From assembly GCF_012295575.1 (NCBI RefSeq), contig NZ_CP051180.1, positions 2,728,001 to 2,792,000 on the forward strand: a stretch of 64,000 nucleotides of DNA, given 5' to 3'. Origin of the DNA: Ferrimonas lipolytica. GTDB lineage: Bacteria > Pseudomonadota > Gammaproteobacteria > Enterobacterales > Shewanellaceae. The notes under the pieces are model-generated. The model worked only from the letters and a program-made list of their open reading frames with translations, had not been told where the DNA came from and made no database searches. Every line of letters begins with the position of its first letter. Positions within the stretch are counted from its first letter, which is position 1. Below are positions 18,018-28,787 of the stretch, one piece after another. Position numbers and translations under genes: made by a program.

Positions 18018-18030
18018 TGCGAAAAACGCA
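18018..18030. promoter_or_regulatory. Candidate LysR-type operator in the dsbL/lysR promoter region
   Basis: TGCG-AAAAA-CGCA is a small inverted repeat within the 232-bp divergent region. It has the size of an LTTR recognition box (a T-N11-A element) and lies about 90 bases from dsbL and 130 from the regulator start. Tentative. Confidence 0.25.
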
Positions 18031-18158
18031 GCAATAAATCGGCATCAGATCACAGAAAAATTTCTAACCGGAAGAATTCACTTCAACATTGAGACGTATG
18101 TCGCAATCGTTATTCGAGATAAAAAGTATTTTTCAGAAAACTCTTGGATGAATTAAAT

Positions 18159-19073
18159 ATGTCTATTCAAAATATTAGAACGTTTACGTTAATTGCTCAG
18201 ACAAAGTGTCTAAGCCATGCGGCGGAGATAATGGACTGCAATACCAGCACCATTACTCGAAGGCTGCAGGCGCTAGAACAGGAGTGCGAAGCGTTGCTGG
18301 TATCGCGAAGAGGCAAAAAGATTGAGTTAACCGCTCAGGGGATTGCGTTTCTTCCCAAGGCTCATAACTTACTGAGTCAATATGAAGCCGCGATAGAGTC
18401 GGTTAGCAGCCAGCATAAAGAGATAGCTGGTGAAGTTGTTATTGGTGCCCACCAGCCGATGGCCACCCTACTAACCGAGCTGGTGTTAACTCAATTGATG
18501 AGCAAATATCCGAAGCTGAAGTTACGCTTGGTATCTATCCCACCACGCTATATGTCGAAGATGGAAGGTTGTGATTTTACCATCTCACCAATTATCCCTA
18601 GTGATGAGACCCTAATTGCTAAGCCGCTATATAAAAGCGATAAGTACTTCGTCGCCAGTAATGAGTACCTAGCCAAGCATGGGCATCCACAATCGCCCGC
18701 TGAACTTGCTAACCATCAGGTTATTACCTCTGGCTACCACATCGGCAATGAAGCGGTGTGGCATTGGCATACCCGCAATGGGGACGACGGTAGTGTAGTG
18801 GTTAACCCCCGTATCAACACCGATTCAATTCAAGTCAGTGCACAATGGATGCTGGCCGGTTTTGGGATTACACGCTTGCCACAAATTACCATTTCACGTT
18901 TGCCTAAAGATCAGTTTCAGATCCTATTCAACGGCGACATCTATGACACCCTTAACCTGTATGCAGTCATTAGCTCGCGCCACTATGTCCACAATCGCAC
19001 CAAACTGCTGATCAATGAAATTCAACAAGCGCTAAAAGGCGCCCGAGAAAAAGTAGCCACCCACGATGGCTAA
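18159..19073 (+). CDS. LysR-type transcriptional regulator of the dsbL operon (predicted)
   Basis: The 304-residue protein has the LysR winged helix-turn-helix at the N-terminus (SIQNIRTFTLIAQTKCLSHAAEIMDCNTSTITRRLQALE, as successive short motifs) and a two-lobed periplasmic-binding-protein-like effector domain. An in-frame TTG at 18144 would add five residues, but the ATG at 18159 has GGAT at a suitable distance. Divergent orientation with dsbL suggests control of the dsbL-dsbI-assT operon in response to a small aromatic or sulfate-related effector; the effector is unknown. Confidence 0.9.
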   Translation: MSIQNIRTFTLIAQTKCLSHAAEIMDCNTSTITRRLQALEQECEALLVSRRGKKIELTAQGIAFLPKAHNLLSQYEAAIESVSSQHKEIAGEVVIGAHQPMATLLTELVLTQLMSKYPKLKLRLVSIPPRYMSKMEGCDFTISPIIPSDETLIAKPLYKSDKYFVASNEYLAKHGHPQSPAELANHQVITSGYHIGNEAVWHWHTRNGDDGSVVVNPRINTDSIQVSAQWMLAGFGITRLPQITISRLPKDQFQILFNGDIYDTLNLYAVISSRHYVHNRTKLLINEIQQALKGAREKVATHDG

Positions 19074-19161
19074 TCCTAACCTCACGGTTTTCCTTCGTTC
19101 AGTTACAAAAGGAACATAACCGCGGCACCGGAGTCTTGGGGTAGGGCTACCGTTGCAACAA

Positions 19162-19191
19162 AAAAGCGAGCACCTTAGGGCACTCGCTTTT
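19162..19191. terminator. Bidirectional terminator between lysR and an unknown lipoprotein gene
   Basis: AAAAGCGAG and CTCGCTTTT flank a partly paired centre containing CCTTAGG. It can serve both convergent genes. Confidence 0.8.
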
Positions 19192-19283
19192 ATGATTATT
19201 TCGCTTTAAAAAATGGCAGTTTTAACAGAACGAAATAATGGTGTTTTAGTATCTGCTTACTCCAACATTCGTTACCGGATTGG

Positions 19284-20612
19284 TTAGCCTTCATTTGATG
19301 ACAATACAAATTCATGCTCAGTGATAGTTACGCTACCACCAGTGTTTTGACCTTCATCGTTATAGCGAACAAAAAAGTTACCTAGCGTTCCATCTTCGCC
19401 CCAAGTTGAAGAAACGAAATAGTCATTGTAGTCACTGATTTTATCTAATTCACCGTTTCGAGGAACCCAGCTGTTGTCCTTGCGCACATATGCTTTCACA
19501 AGCATTTCGCCCTCTTCACCCCTATAGCCATGGAACTTCAAATTGGTATTCTCGAAGAAGCCCCCCCCATTTCCCACGCCCGACTCTTGAGTTACATAAA
19601 TAGATAAGGTGGGAAATGTGCTATCTCCACTGTCTCTAGTAATCAATGCATCAAATTCAACATTATATGCACCTAGCTTTTTGTTGATAGAAACAGGAGT
19701 ATAGGAGTACGCTTCCGTTCCTTCTCTTACATACTCAATATCATAAGTTACAGCACCGCTCAGGACATCTACAGAGTAATTAGACAAGCCAGCTGATGTT
19801 AGTTTGTTGTCAGCCATTACCGGTTCGGCTGGACTCACTTCAATCGGATCATTCCTAAAACCAGGCTTAACAATTACCGAGCCATCTTCGTTGATTATGA
19901 TTGGTACATGGCTATGTGTATCAGATGCAGTAGAAATACTGCTAGCACCATAGTGGCCATGCTTTTCCGACTCAACTTCCAAGAATGATTCAGACTCTTT
20001 GGTATACATAACAAAGTCATTACGATTTACTTTATTCAAAGTCTTAGACTCTTGAGAAGTCATATTTATATTGTTCAGTCTTGCTTCCGAAACATCTTCG
20101 TTATCAACAACTGTTACCAGCGCCCAATCCTCGTTCTTGGCAATTAGCTCTACGGAAGCATCTTCTGCACCGATAAAGGCACTGCCAGACAAGGTATAAT
20201 AAGGTGCTTCGTCTACGCCCTCTAGTTCAGGGTGACTCAAAGTAAATGTCACCGGACCAGTGACGTTACCAGATTGAACGGTTTCAGTTAGAGTGATGTC
20301 TTTATGTACCAGAGATTCACCATTGTGCTCAATAGTCAAGGTATAACCATCATTACAATAACGGAGGTCGAACGGAACGGCGTCACTCGCTTCAGAAGGA
20401 GTCGTTTTCGAAATATCCAAAGTACAGTCAGAAATTGGCTCAACACCTTCTTCAGAACTTATTACCATTGGCGTAGTGGTAAGCTCTCCGTAGATCGAAC
20501 TTACATCAACCGAAACATTTCTAGTATATGTCGAGCTACCTGAGTCACTATCATCACAAGCAGAAATAACCAATGTAGTTGCGATTACTAAAGCAATTTT
20601 AGAGTACTTCAT
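19284..20612 (-). CDS. Predicted lipoprotein, 442 residues, function unknown
   Basis: A type II signal peptide with lipobox VISAC (cysteine 19) is followed by a serine- and aspartate-rich linker. The rest is rich in beta-strand-forming Thr, Ser and Val, and contains one cysteine pair early on (ISDCTLD and LRYCNDG) consistent with an immunoglobulin-like or carboxypeptidase-regulatory-like fold. A histidine-rich segment (KHGHYGASSISTASDTHSH) lies near residues 217-235. AAGGTAAAC precedes the ATG. I do not recognise a family. Codon use is a little more AT-rich than the flanking housekeeping genes, which may point to transfer. Confidence 0.8.
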   Translation of the reverse strand: MKYSKIALVIATTLVISACDDSDSGSSTYTRNVSVDVSSIYGELTTTPMVISSEEGVEPISDCTLDISKTTPSEASDAVPFDLRYCNDGYTLTIEHNGESLVHKDITLTETVQSGNVTGPVTFTLSHPELEGVDEAPYYTLSGSAFIGAEDASVELIAKNEDWALVTVVDNEDVSEARLNNINMTSQESKTLNKVNRNDFVMYTKESESFLEVESEKHGHYGASSISTASDTHSHVPIIINEDGSVIVKPGFRNDPIEVSPAEPVMADNKLTSAGLSNYSVDVLSGAVTYDIEYVREGTEAYSYTPVSINKKLGAYNVEFDALITRDSGDSTFPTLSIYVTQESGVGNGGGFFENTNLKFHGYRGEEGEMLVKAYVRKDNSWVPRNGELDKISDYNDYFVSSTWGEDGTLGNFFVRYNDEGQNTGGSVTITEHEFVLSSNEG

Positions 20613-21064
20613 AGTTTACCTTGAATAAGTAAAACGCAAGTTTCAGCTTGCGAAAATGGATTAGTTAATTTTCAGGGTTCTTCGGCGAAGAACATTAGGC
20701 TGTTGCTGCTGAAAAATTTGCCATAGAATTTCTTAATTTCAGCCCTTATTGCACTGCATCGTCGATGCCTTGTTCATCTATTAAAGAAAAACAATCCATT
20801 GTTATGCGGTATTCCGTTACGTTGGTTCGCCCCCTTGAATGCCACCAGTCGAACCAGTCAGTCTGAAGCCCTACACCACCGAATGTTCGAGGTTCGTTAT
20901 CTGTTTGCACTGAGCGCATTATCGTCATTTTGAACAACCTGTAAACAATAAAGAATTACCATTTATTATTTAATGTGACCAATGCCTCATCGAAGCAGCC
21001 AGTTGATGCCTCTGAGTACCCCATTACACGCACAAAAAAAGTTTATTTATAGGGGTTAAAACTT
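20613..21064. other. AT-rich gap upstream of the lipoprotein gene
   Basis: It holds the lipoprotein promoter and one 60-codon open frame on the minus strand (20746-20928, ATG with AGG nine bases upstream) that matches nothing I know. No repeat or RNA gene is visible before the MITE remnant. Confidence 0.4.
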
Positions 21065-21265
21065 AACTGTGTAACAGTTAGGTGTTGAGGTTCACATCAA
21101 GCCTTAGGCTCAACAAATTGCAATACTATTAATGGTTTATGTCGCGGTGGCGACGGCACATTCTTGTATGCATTAGGGGGGGGGGAGCTCCGCCTCCTTT
21201 GGAATCCCCCTTTGCCTTAGGTCGCAGTCCAAAATGCTTCGTTGAGCTGCTCCAATGCGGCAGAA
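21065..21265 (+). mobile_element. MITE-like element, copy 3 (decayed, right end missing)
   Basis: The left end is degenerate (AACTGTGTAACAG) but continues into the family sequence GTGTTGAGGTT, the core GCACATTCTTGTATGCATTA, a run of ten G (longest in the family) and the block ending CTCCAATGCGGCAGAA. The remainder, including the right inverted repeat, is lost. Confidence 0.75.
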
Positions 21266-21328
21266 ATCGATAAAGGCGTTTATCTTGATGATGCAAACCA
21301 TGGAAGTGCGCTAAGCCACACCATTGAC

Positions 21329-21356
21329 AATGCCAGTCAGAAAACTGACTGGCATT
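21329..21356. repeat. Perfect 12-bp inverted repeat hairpin
   Basis: AATGCCAGTCAG and CTGACTGGCATT flank AAAA. There is no T-run on the plus strand. It could be a relic terminator or a REP-like hairpin. Confidence 0.6.
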
Positions 21357-21398
21357 AGTAATAAGGATTGCTCCACGCTGCGCCCCGAAGCCACCAAT

Positions 21399-21427
21399 AA
21401 AAAGAGACCCTGCTAGGGTCTCTTTTT
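21399..21427 (-). terminator. Terminator of the gcv operon
   Basis: AAAAAGAGACCC (21399-21410) pairs with GGGTCTCTTTTT (21416-21427). The minus-strand reading, after gcvP, has a strong stem and U-tract. Confidence 0.9.
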
Positions 21428-21470
21428 AGCTAGCAGTAAAGCTAGCTATCAAGCGGCAACCTTCTTACCC

Positions 21471-24347
21471 TTAATCTTGATACGCTTCCATAGGCACACA
21501 GGCGCAGAACAGGTTGCGGTCGCCGAACACATCGTCGATGCGATTTACCGTTGGCCAAAACTTGTTGTCGCGAGTCGCCGCAGTCGGATATACCGCCAAC
21601 TCGCGGCTGTATGGACGCGCATCAAAGCTCGGATCTACGATATCGTCCAAGGTGTGCGGAGCGTTGTGCAGCGGATTATTGTCCGCCGGCCATTCACCAC
21701 GCCCCACCTTATCGGCTTCAGCACGGATCATCGCCATAGCCTCAATAAAGCGGTCTAACTCCAGCTTAGACTCCGACTCCGTTGGCTCAACCATCAGCGT
21801 ACCCGCTACTGGGAAACTCATGGTAGGTGCATGGAAACCGTAGTCGTTCAGACGCTTGGCTATGTCCATCTCAGTGACGCCTGTGGCTTCTTTAAGTGGA
21901 CGAAGGTCAATGATGCACTCGTGCGCTACACGGTTATTACGGCCGGTGTAGAGCACCGGGTAATGCTTCCCCAGCTCCTGCGCCAAGTAGTTGCCATTAA
22001 GCATTGCGACCTGAGTTGATTCGGTTAACCCACGATTGCCCAACATTACCGTATACATCCAGCTGATAGGCAAGATCGAAGCCGAGCCATATTGCGCAGC
22101 AGATACGGCACCGTTGTTTTCACTGGCTACACCGGTTTTAACCACCGAGTGGCCAGCCACAAATGGCGCTAAGTGTGCTTTTACACCGATTGGGCCCATG
22201 CCTGGACCGCCGCCACCATGGGGGATTGCGAAGGTTTTGTGCAGGTTTAGGTGCGATACATCAGAACCGATAAAGCCCGGTGAGGTCACCCCAACCTGAG
22301 CGTTCATGTTGGCACCATCCATGTAGACCTGACCACCGTGCTGATGAATCAAATCGCAGATCTCACGGATCTGTTCTTCATACACACCATGGGTAGATGG
22401 ATAGGTCGCCATGATGCACGACAAGTTGTCGCTGTGCTCTGCTGCCTTAGCCTGCAAGTCTGCCATATCAACGTTGCCAGATTCATCACAGGCGACCACG
22501 ACCACTTTGAGGCTGGTCAACATCGCTGATGCCGGGTTGGTACCGTGGGCCGAGCTTGGAATCAGGCAGATGTCACGATGACCTTGACCAATAGAGGCTT
22601 GGTATTTCTTAATTGCGAGCAAGCCTGCGTATTCGCCTTGAGCGCCAGAATTGGGCTGCATGCACATGGCGTCGTAACCGGTGATGCTCACCAAGTACTC
22701 TGCCAAACTGTCGACCATCTCTTTGTAGCCTTGGGCTTGAGTCTGCGGACAGAACGGGTGCATGTTGGCAAACTCAGGCCAGCTGACTGGCATCATCTCG
22801 GCGGTCGCATTGAGCTTCATGGTGCAAGAGCCCAATGAGATCATAGAGTGGTTCAAGGCCAAGTCTTTGCCTTCGAGCTTGCGGATGTAACGCAGCATCT
22901 CCGTCTCGCTGTGGTAGCGATTAAACACCGCATGTTGCAGGAACTCGGTATCACGTTCAGGGAAGGCGGGGGTACTCAGTTGAGCATCAATATCATCAAC
23001 GCTGAGACCGTGGCCATCGCCCAACAATACGTCCCATAATAGTGCCGCATCGGCAGCCTTATGGGTTTCATCCAAGCTGATGCCAACGCTACCTGCAATA
23101 TCGGTACGCAGGTTGATGCCAGCTGCGTCAGCGCGTGCTTGCACCGCTACCGCATCGCTCACCGGCACCGTTAAGGTATCAAACCAGTTGCTGTTACTTG
23201 GCGCTAACCCTTTGGCAGCAAGCCCAGTCGCTACCACGGTGGTTAACCGCTGAATGCGCTCTGCAATTGCCTTAAGCCCTGCTGGACCGTGGTAGACCGC
23301 GTAGAACGACGCCATATTGGCCAATAACACCTGAGCGGTACAGATGTTGGAGTTGGCCTTTTCACGGCGGATATGTTGCTCACGGGTTTGCATTGCCATC
23401 CGCAACGCTGGCTTGCCACGGGTGTCTTTCGAGACACCAATAATGCGCCCTGGCATCGAACGTTTGTAGGCATCACGTGTAGCAAAGAAGGCCGCATGTG
23501 GACCGCCATAGCCCATTGGCACGCCAAAACGTTGGGCCGAGCCAAACACCACGTCAGCGCCCCACTGTGATGGAGCCTGTAGACGTGTCAGTGCCATTAG
23601 ATCGGTGGCAACACAGACCAAGCCTTTTTTAGCGTGAATGGCGTCAGTAAGCTCTTGGTACGTTTCAATAGCACCAAACTGATTTGGGTATTGCAGCAGG
23701 ATCCCAAACACATCGTGTTTGGCAGCGTCTGCAGCGGCACCAACAACAATCTCTAATCCCAGCTGTTCAGCACGGGTTTGCACCACATCTAAGGTGTGCG
23801 GGAAGACGTCATCGGCGACAAAGAACAGATCCGATTTCTTGTTTTTAGAGGTTCGTTTGGCTAGCGCCATCGCTTCCGCAGCGGCAGTTGCTTCATCTAA
23901 CAGCGAAGCCGAAGCCAGCGCCATTCCGGTAAGATCCATCGACAACTGCTGGAAGTTTAGAATCGCTTCCAAACGGCCTTGGGCGATCTCTGGCTGGTAT
24001 GGGGTGTAAGCAGTATACCAACCCGGATTTTCCAATACGTTACGCTGAATAACATGCGGTACACGGGTACCGTAGTAACCCATGCCAATGAAGTTATTAC
24101 GCACTTCATTCTTGTCGGCCATCGCCCGCAAACGGGCTAAAGCATCCACTTCTGCCATCGGCTCACCCACACTCATCTCGGTGGTTAAGCGAATATCTTC
24201 AGGAACAATTTGGGCGGTAAGATCGTCGAGGCTATCAGCACCAATGGCGGCCAGCATCTGCTGTTGTTCAGTGGCATCCGGGCCAATATGACGGCCAATA
24301 AATTCAGCGCTGCGATCCAATTGCTTAAGAGTGCGGGGCGTACTCAT
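21471..24347 (-). CDS. gcvP: Glycine dehydrogenase (decarboxylating), P-protein
   Basis: The P-protein decarboxylates glycine with pyridoxal phosphate and loads the aminomethyl group onto lipoyl GcvH. The 958-residue product has the usual single-chain length. The PLP lysine lies in [20 protein letters not shown], and the family block [15 protein letters not shown] is intact. The chosen ATG has AGGA nine bases upstream; the longer in-frame start at 24389 lacks one. It is the last gene of gcvT-gcvH-gcvP, and a hairpin in the 131-bp gap before it may reduce read-through from gcvH. Confidence 0.97.
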   Translation of the reverse strand: MSTPRTLKQLDRSAEFIGRHIGPDATEQQQMLAAIGADSLDDLTAQIVPEDIRLTTEMSVGEPMAEVDALARLRAMADKNEVRNNFIGMGYYGTRVPHVIQRNVLENPGWYTAYTPYQPEIAQGRLEAILNFQQLSMDLTGMALASASLLDEATAAAEAMALAKRTSKNKKSDLFFVADDVFPHTLDVVQTRAEQLGLEIVVGAAADAAKHDVFGILLQYPNQFGAIETYQELTDAIHAKKGLVCVATDLMALTRLQAPSQWGADVVFGSAQRFGVPMGYGGPHAAFFATRDAYKRSMPGRIIGVSKDTRGKPALRMAMQTREQHIRREKANSNICTAQVLLANMASFYAVYHGPAGLKAIAERIQRLTTVVATGLAAKGLAPSNSNWFDTLTVPVSDAVAVQARADAAGINLRTDIAGSVGISLDETHKAADAALLWDVLLGDGHGLSVDDIDAQLSTPAFPERDTEFLQHAVFNRYHSETEMLRYIRKLEGKDLALNHSMISLGSCTMKLNATAEMMPVSWPEFANMHPFCPQTQAQGYKEMVDSLAEYLVSITGYDAMCMQPNSGAQGEYAGLLAIKKYQASIGQGHRDICLIPSSAHGTNPASAMLTSLKVVVVACDESGNVDMADLQAKAAEHSDNLSCIMATYPSTHGVYEEQIREICDLIHQHGGQVYMDGANMNAQVGVTSPGFIGSDVSHLNLHKTFAIPHGGGGPGMGPIGVKAHLAPFVAGHSVVKTGVASENNGAVSAAQYGSASILPISWMYTVMLGNRGLTESTQVAMLNGNYLAQELGKHYPVLYTGRNNRVAHECIIDLRPLKEATGVTEMDIAKRLNDYGFHAPTMSFPVAGTLMVEPTESESKLELDRFIEAMAMIRAEADKVGRGEWPADNNPLHNAPHTLDDIVDPSFDARPYSRELAVYPTAATRDNKFWPTVNRIDDVFGDRNLFCACVPMEAYQD

Positions 24348-24439
24348 TACGGGCAGGTCCTTTAAAAACAAGTAGGGTAGTAATACCAATCTGCACCAAT
24401 ATTCGATCAGTGAATAAAATACTTAGATTGATATACGAC

Positions 24440-24461
24440 AAAGCCCCTCTGTGGGGGCTTT
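24440..24461 (-). terminator. Hairpin between gcvH and gcvP (partial terminator or mRNA-processing hairpin)
   Basis: AAAGCCCC pairs with GGGGCTTT around a short loop. On the minus strand only TTTG follows, so termination is probably incomplete. It could set the ratio of H- to P-protein. Confidence 0.5.
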
Positions 24462-24478
24462 CATCTGTGGGGTGTTAA

Positions 24479-24865
24479 TCAGTCTTCGATCGACGCTAAA
24501 TAGGCTTCGCCATCCAACAAGTTATCCAACTCAGCGGCGTCGCTCACTTCCACTTTAAACAACCAACCGTCACCGTATGGGTCACTGTTGACGGTTTCTG
24601 GTGCGTCTTCTAGCTCTTCATTAACAGCAACTACGGTACCGGTAAGAGGTGCGTATACATCAGACGCGGCCTTCACCGATTCTGCTACCGCACAATCTTC
24701 ACCAGCATCAACGGTATCGCCCACTTCAGGCAACTCAACAAACACCATGTCACCCAGCAGCTCTTGGGCGTGCTCAGAGATCCCAACGGTGTAGACGCCA
24801 TCACCTTCTGGGCGAACCCATTCGTGGCTGGCGGCAAATTTCAATTCAGATGGAATGTTGCTCAT
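24479..24865 (-). CDS. gcvH: Glycine cleavage system H protein
   Basis: The 128-residue lipoyl carrier shuttles the aminomethyl group from GcvP to GcvT. The lipoylated lysine is in [18 protein letters not shown]. Opening ([33 protein letters not shown], as short blocks) and length are standard. AGGAAACG precedes the ATG. It lies 18 bp after gcvT. Confidence 0.97.
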   Translation of the reverse strand: MSNIPSELKFAASHEWVRPEGDGVYTVGISEHAQELLGDMVFVELPEVGDTVDAGEDCAVAESVKAASDVYAPLTGTVVAVNEELEDAPETVNSDPYGDGWLFKVEVSDAAELDNLLDGEAYLASIED

Positions 24866-24883
24866 GATCTTCGTTTCCTTTAA

Positions 24884-25978
24884 CTAGAATGCTTTCTTGC
24901 CGTTACGGACAAAACACGGCTTCACAACGTCAACAACGACGCGCTTTTTACGAATACCCACCTCGACTTGACCCGCTACCGCGAACGGTACTCGAGCCAT
25001 AGCCACGGCGTGGCCTAAAGTTGGCGAAAAGGTGCCAGAGGTGATGATCCCCTCCTGCTCATTGCCCTCAGCGTCTTTGACATAGACCGGCATACCGGCG
25101 CGCAATACGCCTTTTTCGGTTAGTACCAAACCGATCAACTTGGCGGTACCTGCTGCTTTTTGCTGCAGCAGCGCTTCACGACCAATGAACTCACGTTCAC
25201 TTGGCTCCCACGCAATGGTCCAACCCATGTTGGCAGCCAGTGGGCTTACGGTCTCATCCATATCTTGACCGTACAGATTCATACCGGCTTCCAAGCGCAG
25301 GGTATCGCGAGCGCCCAAGCCTGCGGGCTTCACCCCAACGGCTAATAACTGTTGCCATAGCGATGCAGCTTGTTCATTGGGAACGATGATCTCGTACCCA
25401 GCTTCGCCGGTGTAGCCGGTAGTCGCGATAAACAACTCACCAGCCTGAATCCCAAAGAATGGTTTCATGCCTGCAACCGCAGCGTTTTGTTCGGCATCGA
25501 ACACCTGCGCGGCTTTCGCTTTCGCGTTAGGGCCTTGTACGGCGATCATGGCAAGATCGGTTTGCTCAGTCAGGGTAACGTCGAACGCTTCCGCCTGTTG
25601 ATTAAGCCAATCGAGATCTTTAACACGGGTAGCGGAATTCACCACGACGCGATAGAAGGTGTCAGACAGGTAGTAAGTGATGAGGTCATCAATCACCCCA
25701 CCATCTTGATTAAGCATGCCACCGTAAAGGGCTTTACCTGGGGTGGTTAGCTTGGCGACGTCATTGGCCAATACGCGCCGAAGAAAATCGCCGGCATCAG
25801 CGCCATTGATGTCGACAACGGTCATGTGGGACACATCAAACATACCGGCGTCAGTGCGCACAACGTGATGTTCATCCAGCTGCGATCCATAATGCAGCGG
25901 CATGTCCCAGCCGTGAAAGTCGACCATCTTGGCATTAGAGGTAAGGTGTTGCTCAAACAGAACGGTTTTGCTGGCCAT
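24884..25978 (-). CDS. gcvT: Aminomethyltransferase, glycine cleavage T protein
   Basis: GcvT takes the aminomethyl group from GcvH to tetrahydrofolate, forming methylene-THF and ammonia. The 364-residue product starts [12 protein letters not shown] with AAGGAATCGAT before the ATG; upstream in-frame codons to 26047 are leader. Folate-binding and catalytic segments are present ([39 protein letters not shown]). It is the first gene of the gcv operon, which follows ubiI on the same strand, 128 bp away. Confidence 0.96.
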   Translation of the reverse strand: MASKTVLFEQHLTSNAKMVDFHGWDMPLHYGSQLDEHHVVRTDAGMFDVSHMTVVDINGADAGDFLRRVLANDVAKLTTPGKALYGGMLNQDGGVIDDLITYYLSDTFYRVVVNSATRVKDLDWLNQQAEAFDVTLTEQTDLAMIAVQGPNAKAKAAQVFDAEQNAAVAGMKPFFGIQAGELFIATTGYTGEAGYEIIVPNEQAASLWQQLLAVGVKPAGLGARDTLRLEAGMNLYGQDMDETVSPLAANMGWTIAWEPSEREFIGREALLQQKAAGTAKLIGLVLTEKGVLRAGMPVYVKDAEGNEQEGIITSGTFSPTLGHAVAMARVPFAVAGQVEVGIRKKRVVVDVVKPCFVRNGKKAF

Positions 25979-26058
25979 ATCGATTCCTTGGATAACTGGC
26001 ACGGCGATTTGGGTCTGACTGCAAATGCGGCCTAGATCACATCGCACTTTTGCGGCGC

Positions 26059-26064
26059 ATTATA
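26059..26064 (-). promoter_or_regulatory. Candidate -10 box of the gcvT promoter
   Basis: On the minus strand TATAAT lies 81-86 bases before the gcvT ATG. No convincing -35 box is visible, which would fit an activator-dependent promoter (GcvA and Lrp in E. coli). I looked for a glycine riboswitch in the 128-bp leader and saw none. Confidence 0.45.
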
Positions 26065-26106
26065 CCTATCGCGCCGCTGCTGTATACACTTGCTACTATG
26101 GTTAAT

Positions 26107-27309
26107 TTACAACCGATTGTTATTTGTTGCTGACAGCCCAAGTGCATGGGACAGCAACTGATTTTTTACGCTACCGGCTTTATCGACTAGGTTCATACCA
26201 AGTCCGCGTACCATCTGCTTTAGCGGGTTAGTGCCAGCAAACAACCAGCGGAATCCGTCCATCGCTACCAACATCTCTTGCGCTGCGGCTTGGCGTCGTC
26301 GTTCGTAACGCTTTAACAGTCTTTCCGCGCCAATGTCCCAATCACTGCCTTTGGCCTCGCTCAGTAACTGCACCATAGCGATGCTGTCACCGAAACCAAG
26401 ATTCACTCCCTGCCCCGCCAATGGGTGAATGGTATGGGCTGCATCGCCCATCAATGCGATGCGTGGCCGGACAAAATCTCGGGCGTAGCGCATCATTAAT
26501 GGGAATACTGGCCGAGCCGACTCAACTTGAATGTGACCTAGGCGCGATTCTGTAGCAACGCTGATGGCCAAATTAAACTCATCAGCCGTTAACTGCGCCC
26601 GTTGCTCAGCCTGCGCTGGTGATTGTGACCACACAATGGAGCAGAGGTTCGGATCATTGAGCGGCAACAATGCCAGCGGCCCATCCGGTAGGAACACCTG
26701 CCGCGCTACCCCACCGTGAGGCTGTTGAGTGCGCACCGTGCCTACCAGCGCATGGTGGCCATAATCGCGGAAACTCAGCGGGATCTGACATTGCTGGCGC
26801 AACCATGAATTGGCGCCATCAGCGGCCAATACCAACTGAGCAGTGAGCATGGTGCCGTTATCTAAGTTCAGCCACGCATCGCGTTCACTGACCGCAACGC
26901 CCTGCGGGGTCGCGACAAACAACTTAATGCCTTTGGTTTGCTCAGCCCGCTGCCACAGGGCATAAGCCAAGGTATCGTTTTCGACGATATGACCCAGATC
27001 CGGTTGCGCCAGATCCTCCGCATGAAACTCGATACCGGCGAGGTTGTCTTTATCCCACACCTGCATGCCGTTGTACGGGCTGAGCCGTTCCTTAGGCAAC
27101 AACTGCCACGCCCCCAGCTCTCGCAACCACTGCTCACTGGCGCGATTGATCGCAGACACACGTAAACGCGGTTCACCGCTAACCGGCTGCGCTGCTGCAC
27201 GGTCAACAATGCCAACCTGAAAGCCCGCATTGGCGAGGCCGATGGCCGTTGCCATACCAACCATGCCACCGCCAACAATGGCGATGTCTACGGATTCGGT
27301 GGTTACCAT
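26107..27309 (-). CDS. ubiI: FAD-dependent 2-polyprenylphenol hydroxylase UbiI (VisC)
   Basis: UbiI performs the C5 hydroxylation in ubiquinone synthesis. The 400-residue product has the FAD dinucleotide fold (DIAIVGGGMVGMATAIGLANAG), the mid-protein LVLAADGANSWLRQ block and the second FAD motif RIALMGDAAHTIHPLAGQGVNLG. AGGAGAATAAAGAT precedes the ATG. It is 31 bp behind ubiH, the conserved pepP-ubiH-ubiI order of gammaproteobacteria. Confidence 0.93.
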   Translation of the reverse strand: MVTTESVDIAIVGGGMVGMATAIGLANAGFQVGIVDRAAAQPVSGEPRLRVSAINRASEQWLRELGAWQLLPKERLSPYNGMQVWDKDNLAGIEFHAEDLAQPDLGHIVENDTLAYALWQRAEQTKGIKLFVATPQGVAVSERDAWLNLDNGTMLTAQLVLAADGANSWLRQQCQIPLSFRDYGHHALVGTVRTQQPHGGVARQVFLPDGPLALLPLNDPNLCSIVWSQSPAQAEQRAQLTADEFNLAISVATESRLGHIQVESARPVFPLMMRYARDFVRPRIALMGDAAHTIHPLAGQGVNLGFGDSIAMVQLLSEAKGSDWDIGAERLLKRYERRRQAAAQEMLVAMDGFRWLFAGTNPLKQMVRGLGMNLVDKAGSVKNQLLSHALGLSATNNNRL

Positions 27310-27339
27310 ATCTTTATTCTCCTACACCCAGCGCTATAG

Positions 27340-28542
27340 CTAAGTGCGCTTGCGGCTCCAGCCCATCGCTTGATGAGCCAGCTGCCGCTTCCATGTTGGG
27401 CTCAACGCCATCGACAACAGGCCGCAATTGCGTCCCAACGCCATCAATCGCGATGAATTCGAAAACAGTTTTACTAAGCCGTCGGTCAATCCGGTGACCC
27501 GTGAACGGTCATCCTCACGGCTATCAGCGTAGGCTTGCACTATCGCATAGTCGCCAGGATCTTGTTGACGCTGCAGGGCAACATCAAGTTGCTCCACCAG
27601 CGTGGCCACATCGCGTAAACCAAGGTTAAAGCCTTGCCCAGCAATCGGATGCACGGTTTGGGCCGCGTTACCAATCAGTACACTGCGGTGGTGATGCACC
27701 CGCTCTGCTTTGCACAAGGCCAGTGGGTAGCTAGCGCGAGCGCCAACTTTTTCTATCAATCCCAGCCGCTGCCCAAACGCCTGCTGCAGTTCCAGTTTAA
27801 AGGCTTGTTCGTCCAACGCTAAACGGCGTTGCGCCTCATCATCGCTTTGTACCCATACAAGTGAATAACGGCCGTCACTCATTGGCAGCAGAGCCAATGG
27901 GCCTTCACTGGTAAAACGCTCGTAAGCGGTTACGCCATGTTCGGCACAGCTGATGTTAGCGATAACGGCTGTTTGTTGATAAGGCTGACGCTCTAAATCG
28001 ATATTAAGACGCTGCCGCACCTGTGACATGGTGCCATCGGCACCGACAACCAACTTGGCATTAAGCTGTTGGCCGTCGTTAAGGGTAAGTTCCACCTGAT
28101 GCTGACGCTGAGTTAATGCAGTTAAAGCATTAGGACAATACAACTCAACGGTAGATTCTGTTAAGCGTTGCCACAGGGCTGGGCCAGTTCGCTCCAACTC
28201 AACCACATGGCCAAGACTGTCGACATCATATTCCGCCGCTGTCATCGCAACGCCACCGAAGTGGCCACGATCGGAAACTTCAATACGCTCGATAGTGGCG
28301 GCATTGGCGGCAATGGCAGACCATAGCTGCAACCCTTTAAGGGTATCGACCGACCCTGCTGCTAATGCAATAGCGCGGCTGTCATAGCCAGGGTGGCGAG
28401 TGCCATTAACTTCGTTGGCTTCAATTAACGCTACTTGGTAGCGTTCGCCATTGGGGCCTTTTAGCTGTGCCAATGACAGCGCTAAGCATGCCCCGGCCAT
28501 GGCGCCACCAACAATGGCAATGTCGACCTGTTTTGTGGTCAA
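27340..28542 (-). CDS. ubiH: FAD-dependent 2-octaprenyl-6-methoxyphenol hydroxylase UbiH
   Basis: UbiH performs the C1 hydroxylation of the ubiquinone ring. FAD motifs are QVDIAIVGGAMAGACLALSLA at the start, KLVVGADGTMSQVRQ in the middle and SVLIGNAAQTVHPIAGQGFNLG near residue 300; note Asn in place of the usual Asp in GNAAQ, as seen in other UbiH proteins. I place the start at a TTG (28542) because AGGGGA lies eight bases upstream and gives the usual length of 400 residues. The upstream in-frame ATG (28707) would add 55 residues unlike the family. A MITE copy separates this gene from pepP. Confidence 0.9.
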   Translation of the reverse strand: MTTKQVDIAIVGGAMAGACLALSLAQLKGPNGERYQVALIEANEVNGTRHPGYDSRAIALAAGSVDTLKGLQLWSAIAANAATIERIEVSDRGHFGGVAMTAAEYDVDSLGHVVELERTGPALWQRLTESTVELYCPNALTALTQRQHQVELTLNDGQQLNAKLVVGADGTMSQVRQRLNIDLERQPYQQTAVIANISCAEHGVTAYERFTSEGPLALLPMSDGRYSLVWVQSDDEAQRRLALDEQAFKLELQQAFGQRLGLIEKVGARASYPLALCKAERVHHHRSVLIGNAAQTVHPIAGQGFNLGLRDVATLVEQLDVALQRQQDPGDYAIVQAYADSREDDRSRVTGLTDGLVKLFSNSSRLMALGRNCGLLSMALSPTWKRQLAHQAMGWSRKRT

Positions 28543-28787
28543 AAAGGCTTCCCCTAATCCTGCGCCTATCGATACTATCGCTACCCGAGCCCCTTTCCTG
28601 ACGGTAAAGTTAAGCTCTGTCGCAGCGGCAGCAATCCATCTTGTTGAGCGATTGTGTTCACAATAGGGAAAGAACTCAAGTGAAGAGTCACAGGTGAGTG
28701 AGAACATTTGAAGCCATCACCGCTTAACTCCACCGTTGTGCATGAGTTGATAAGGGTTAACGCTGTTGAACCTAAGCGATAAAAAAA

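Noticed and set aside
20746-20928. 60-codon open frame on the minus strand
   Set aside because: It has a passable AGG nine bases before its ATG but no family match and no context; could be real, needs peptide evidence.
25979-26106. Glycine riboswitch before gcvT
   Set aside because: The 128-bp leader is too short for a tandem aptamer, and I could not find the conserved purine-rich core.
28543-28707. Upstream ATG of ubiH adding 55 residues
   Set aside because: The added residues are unlike UbiH and have no ribosome site, whereas the TTG at 28542 has AGGGGA at proper spacing.
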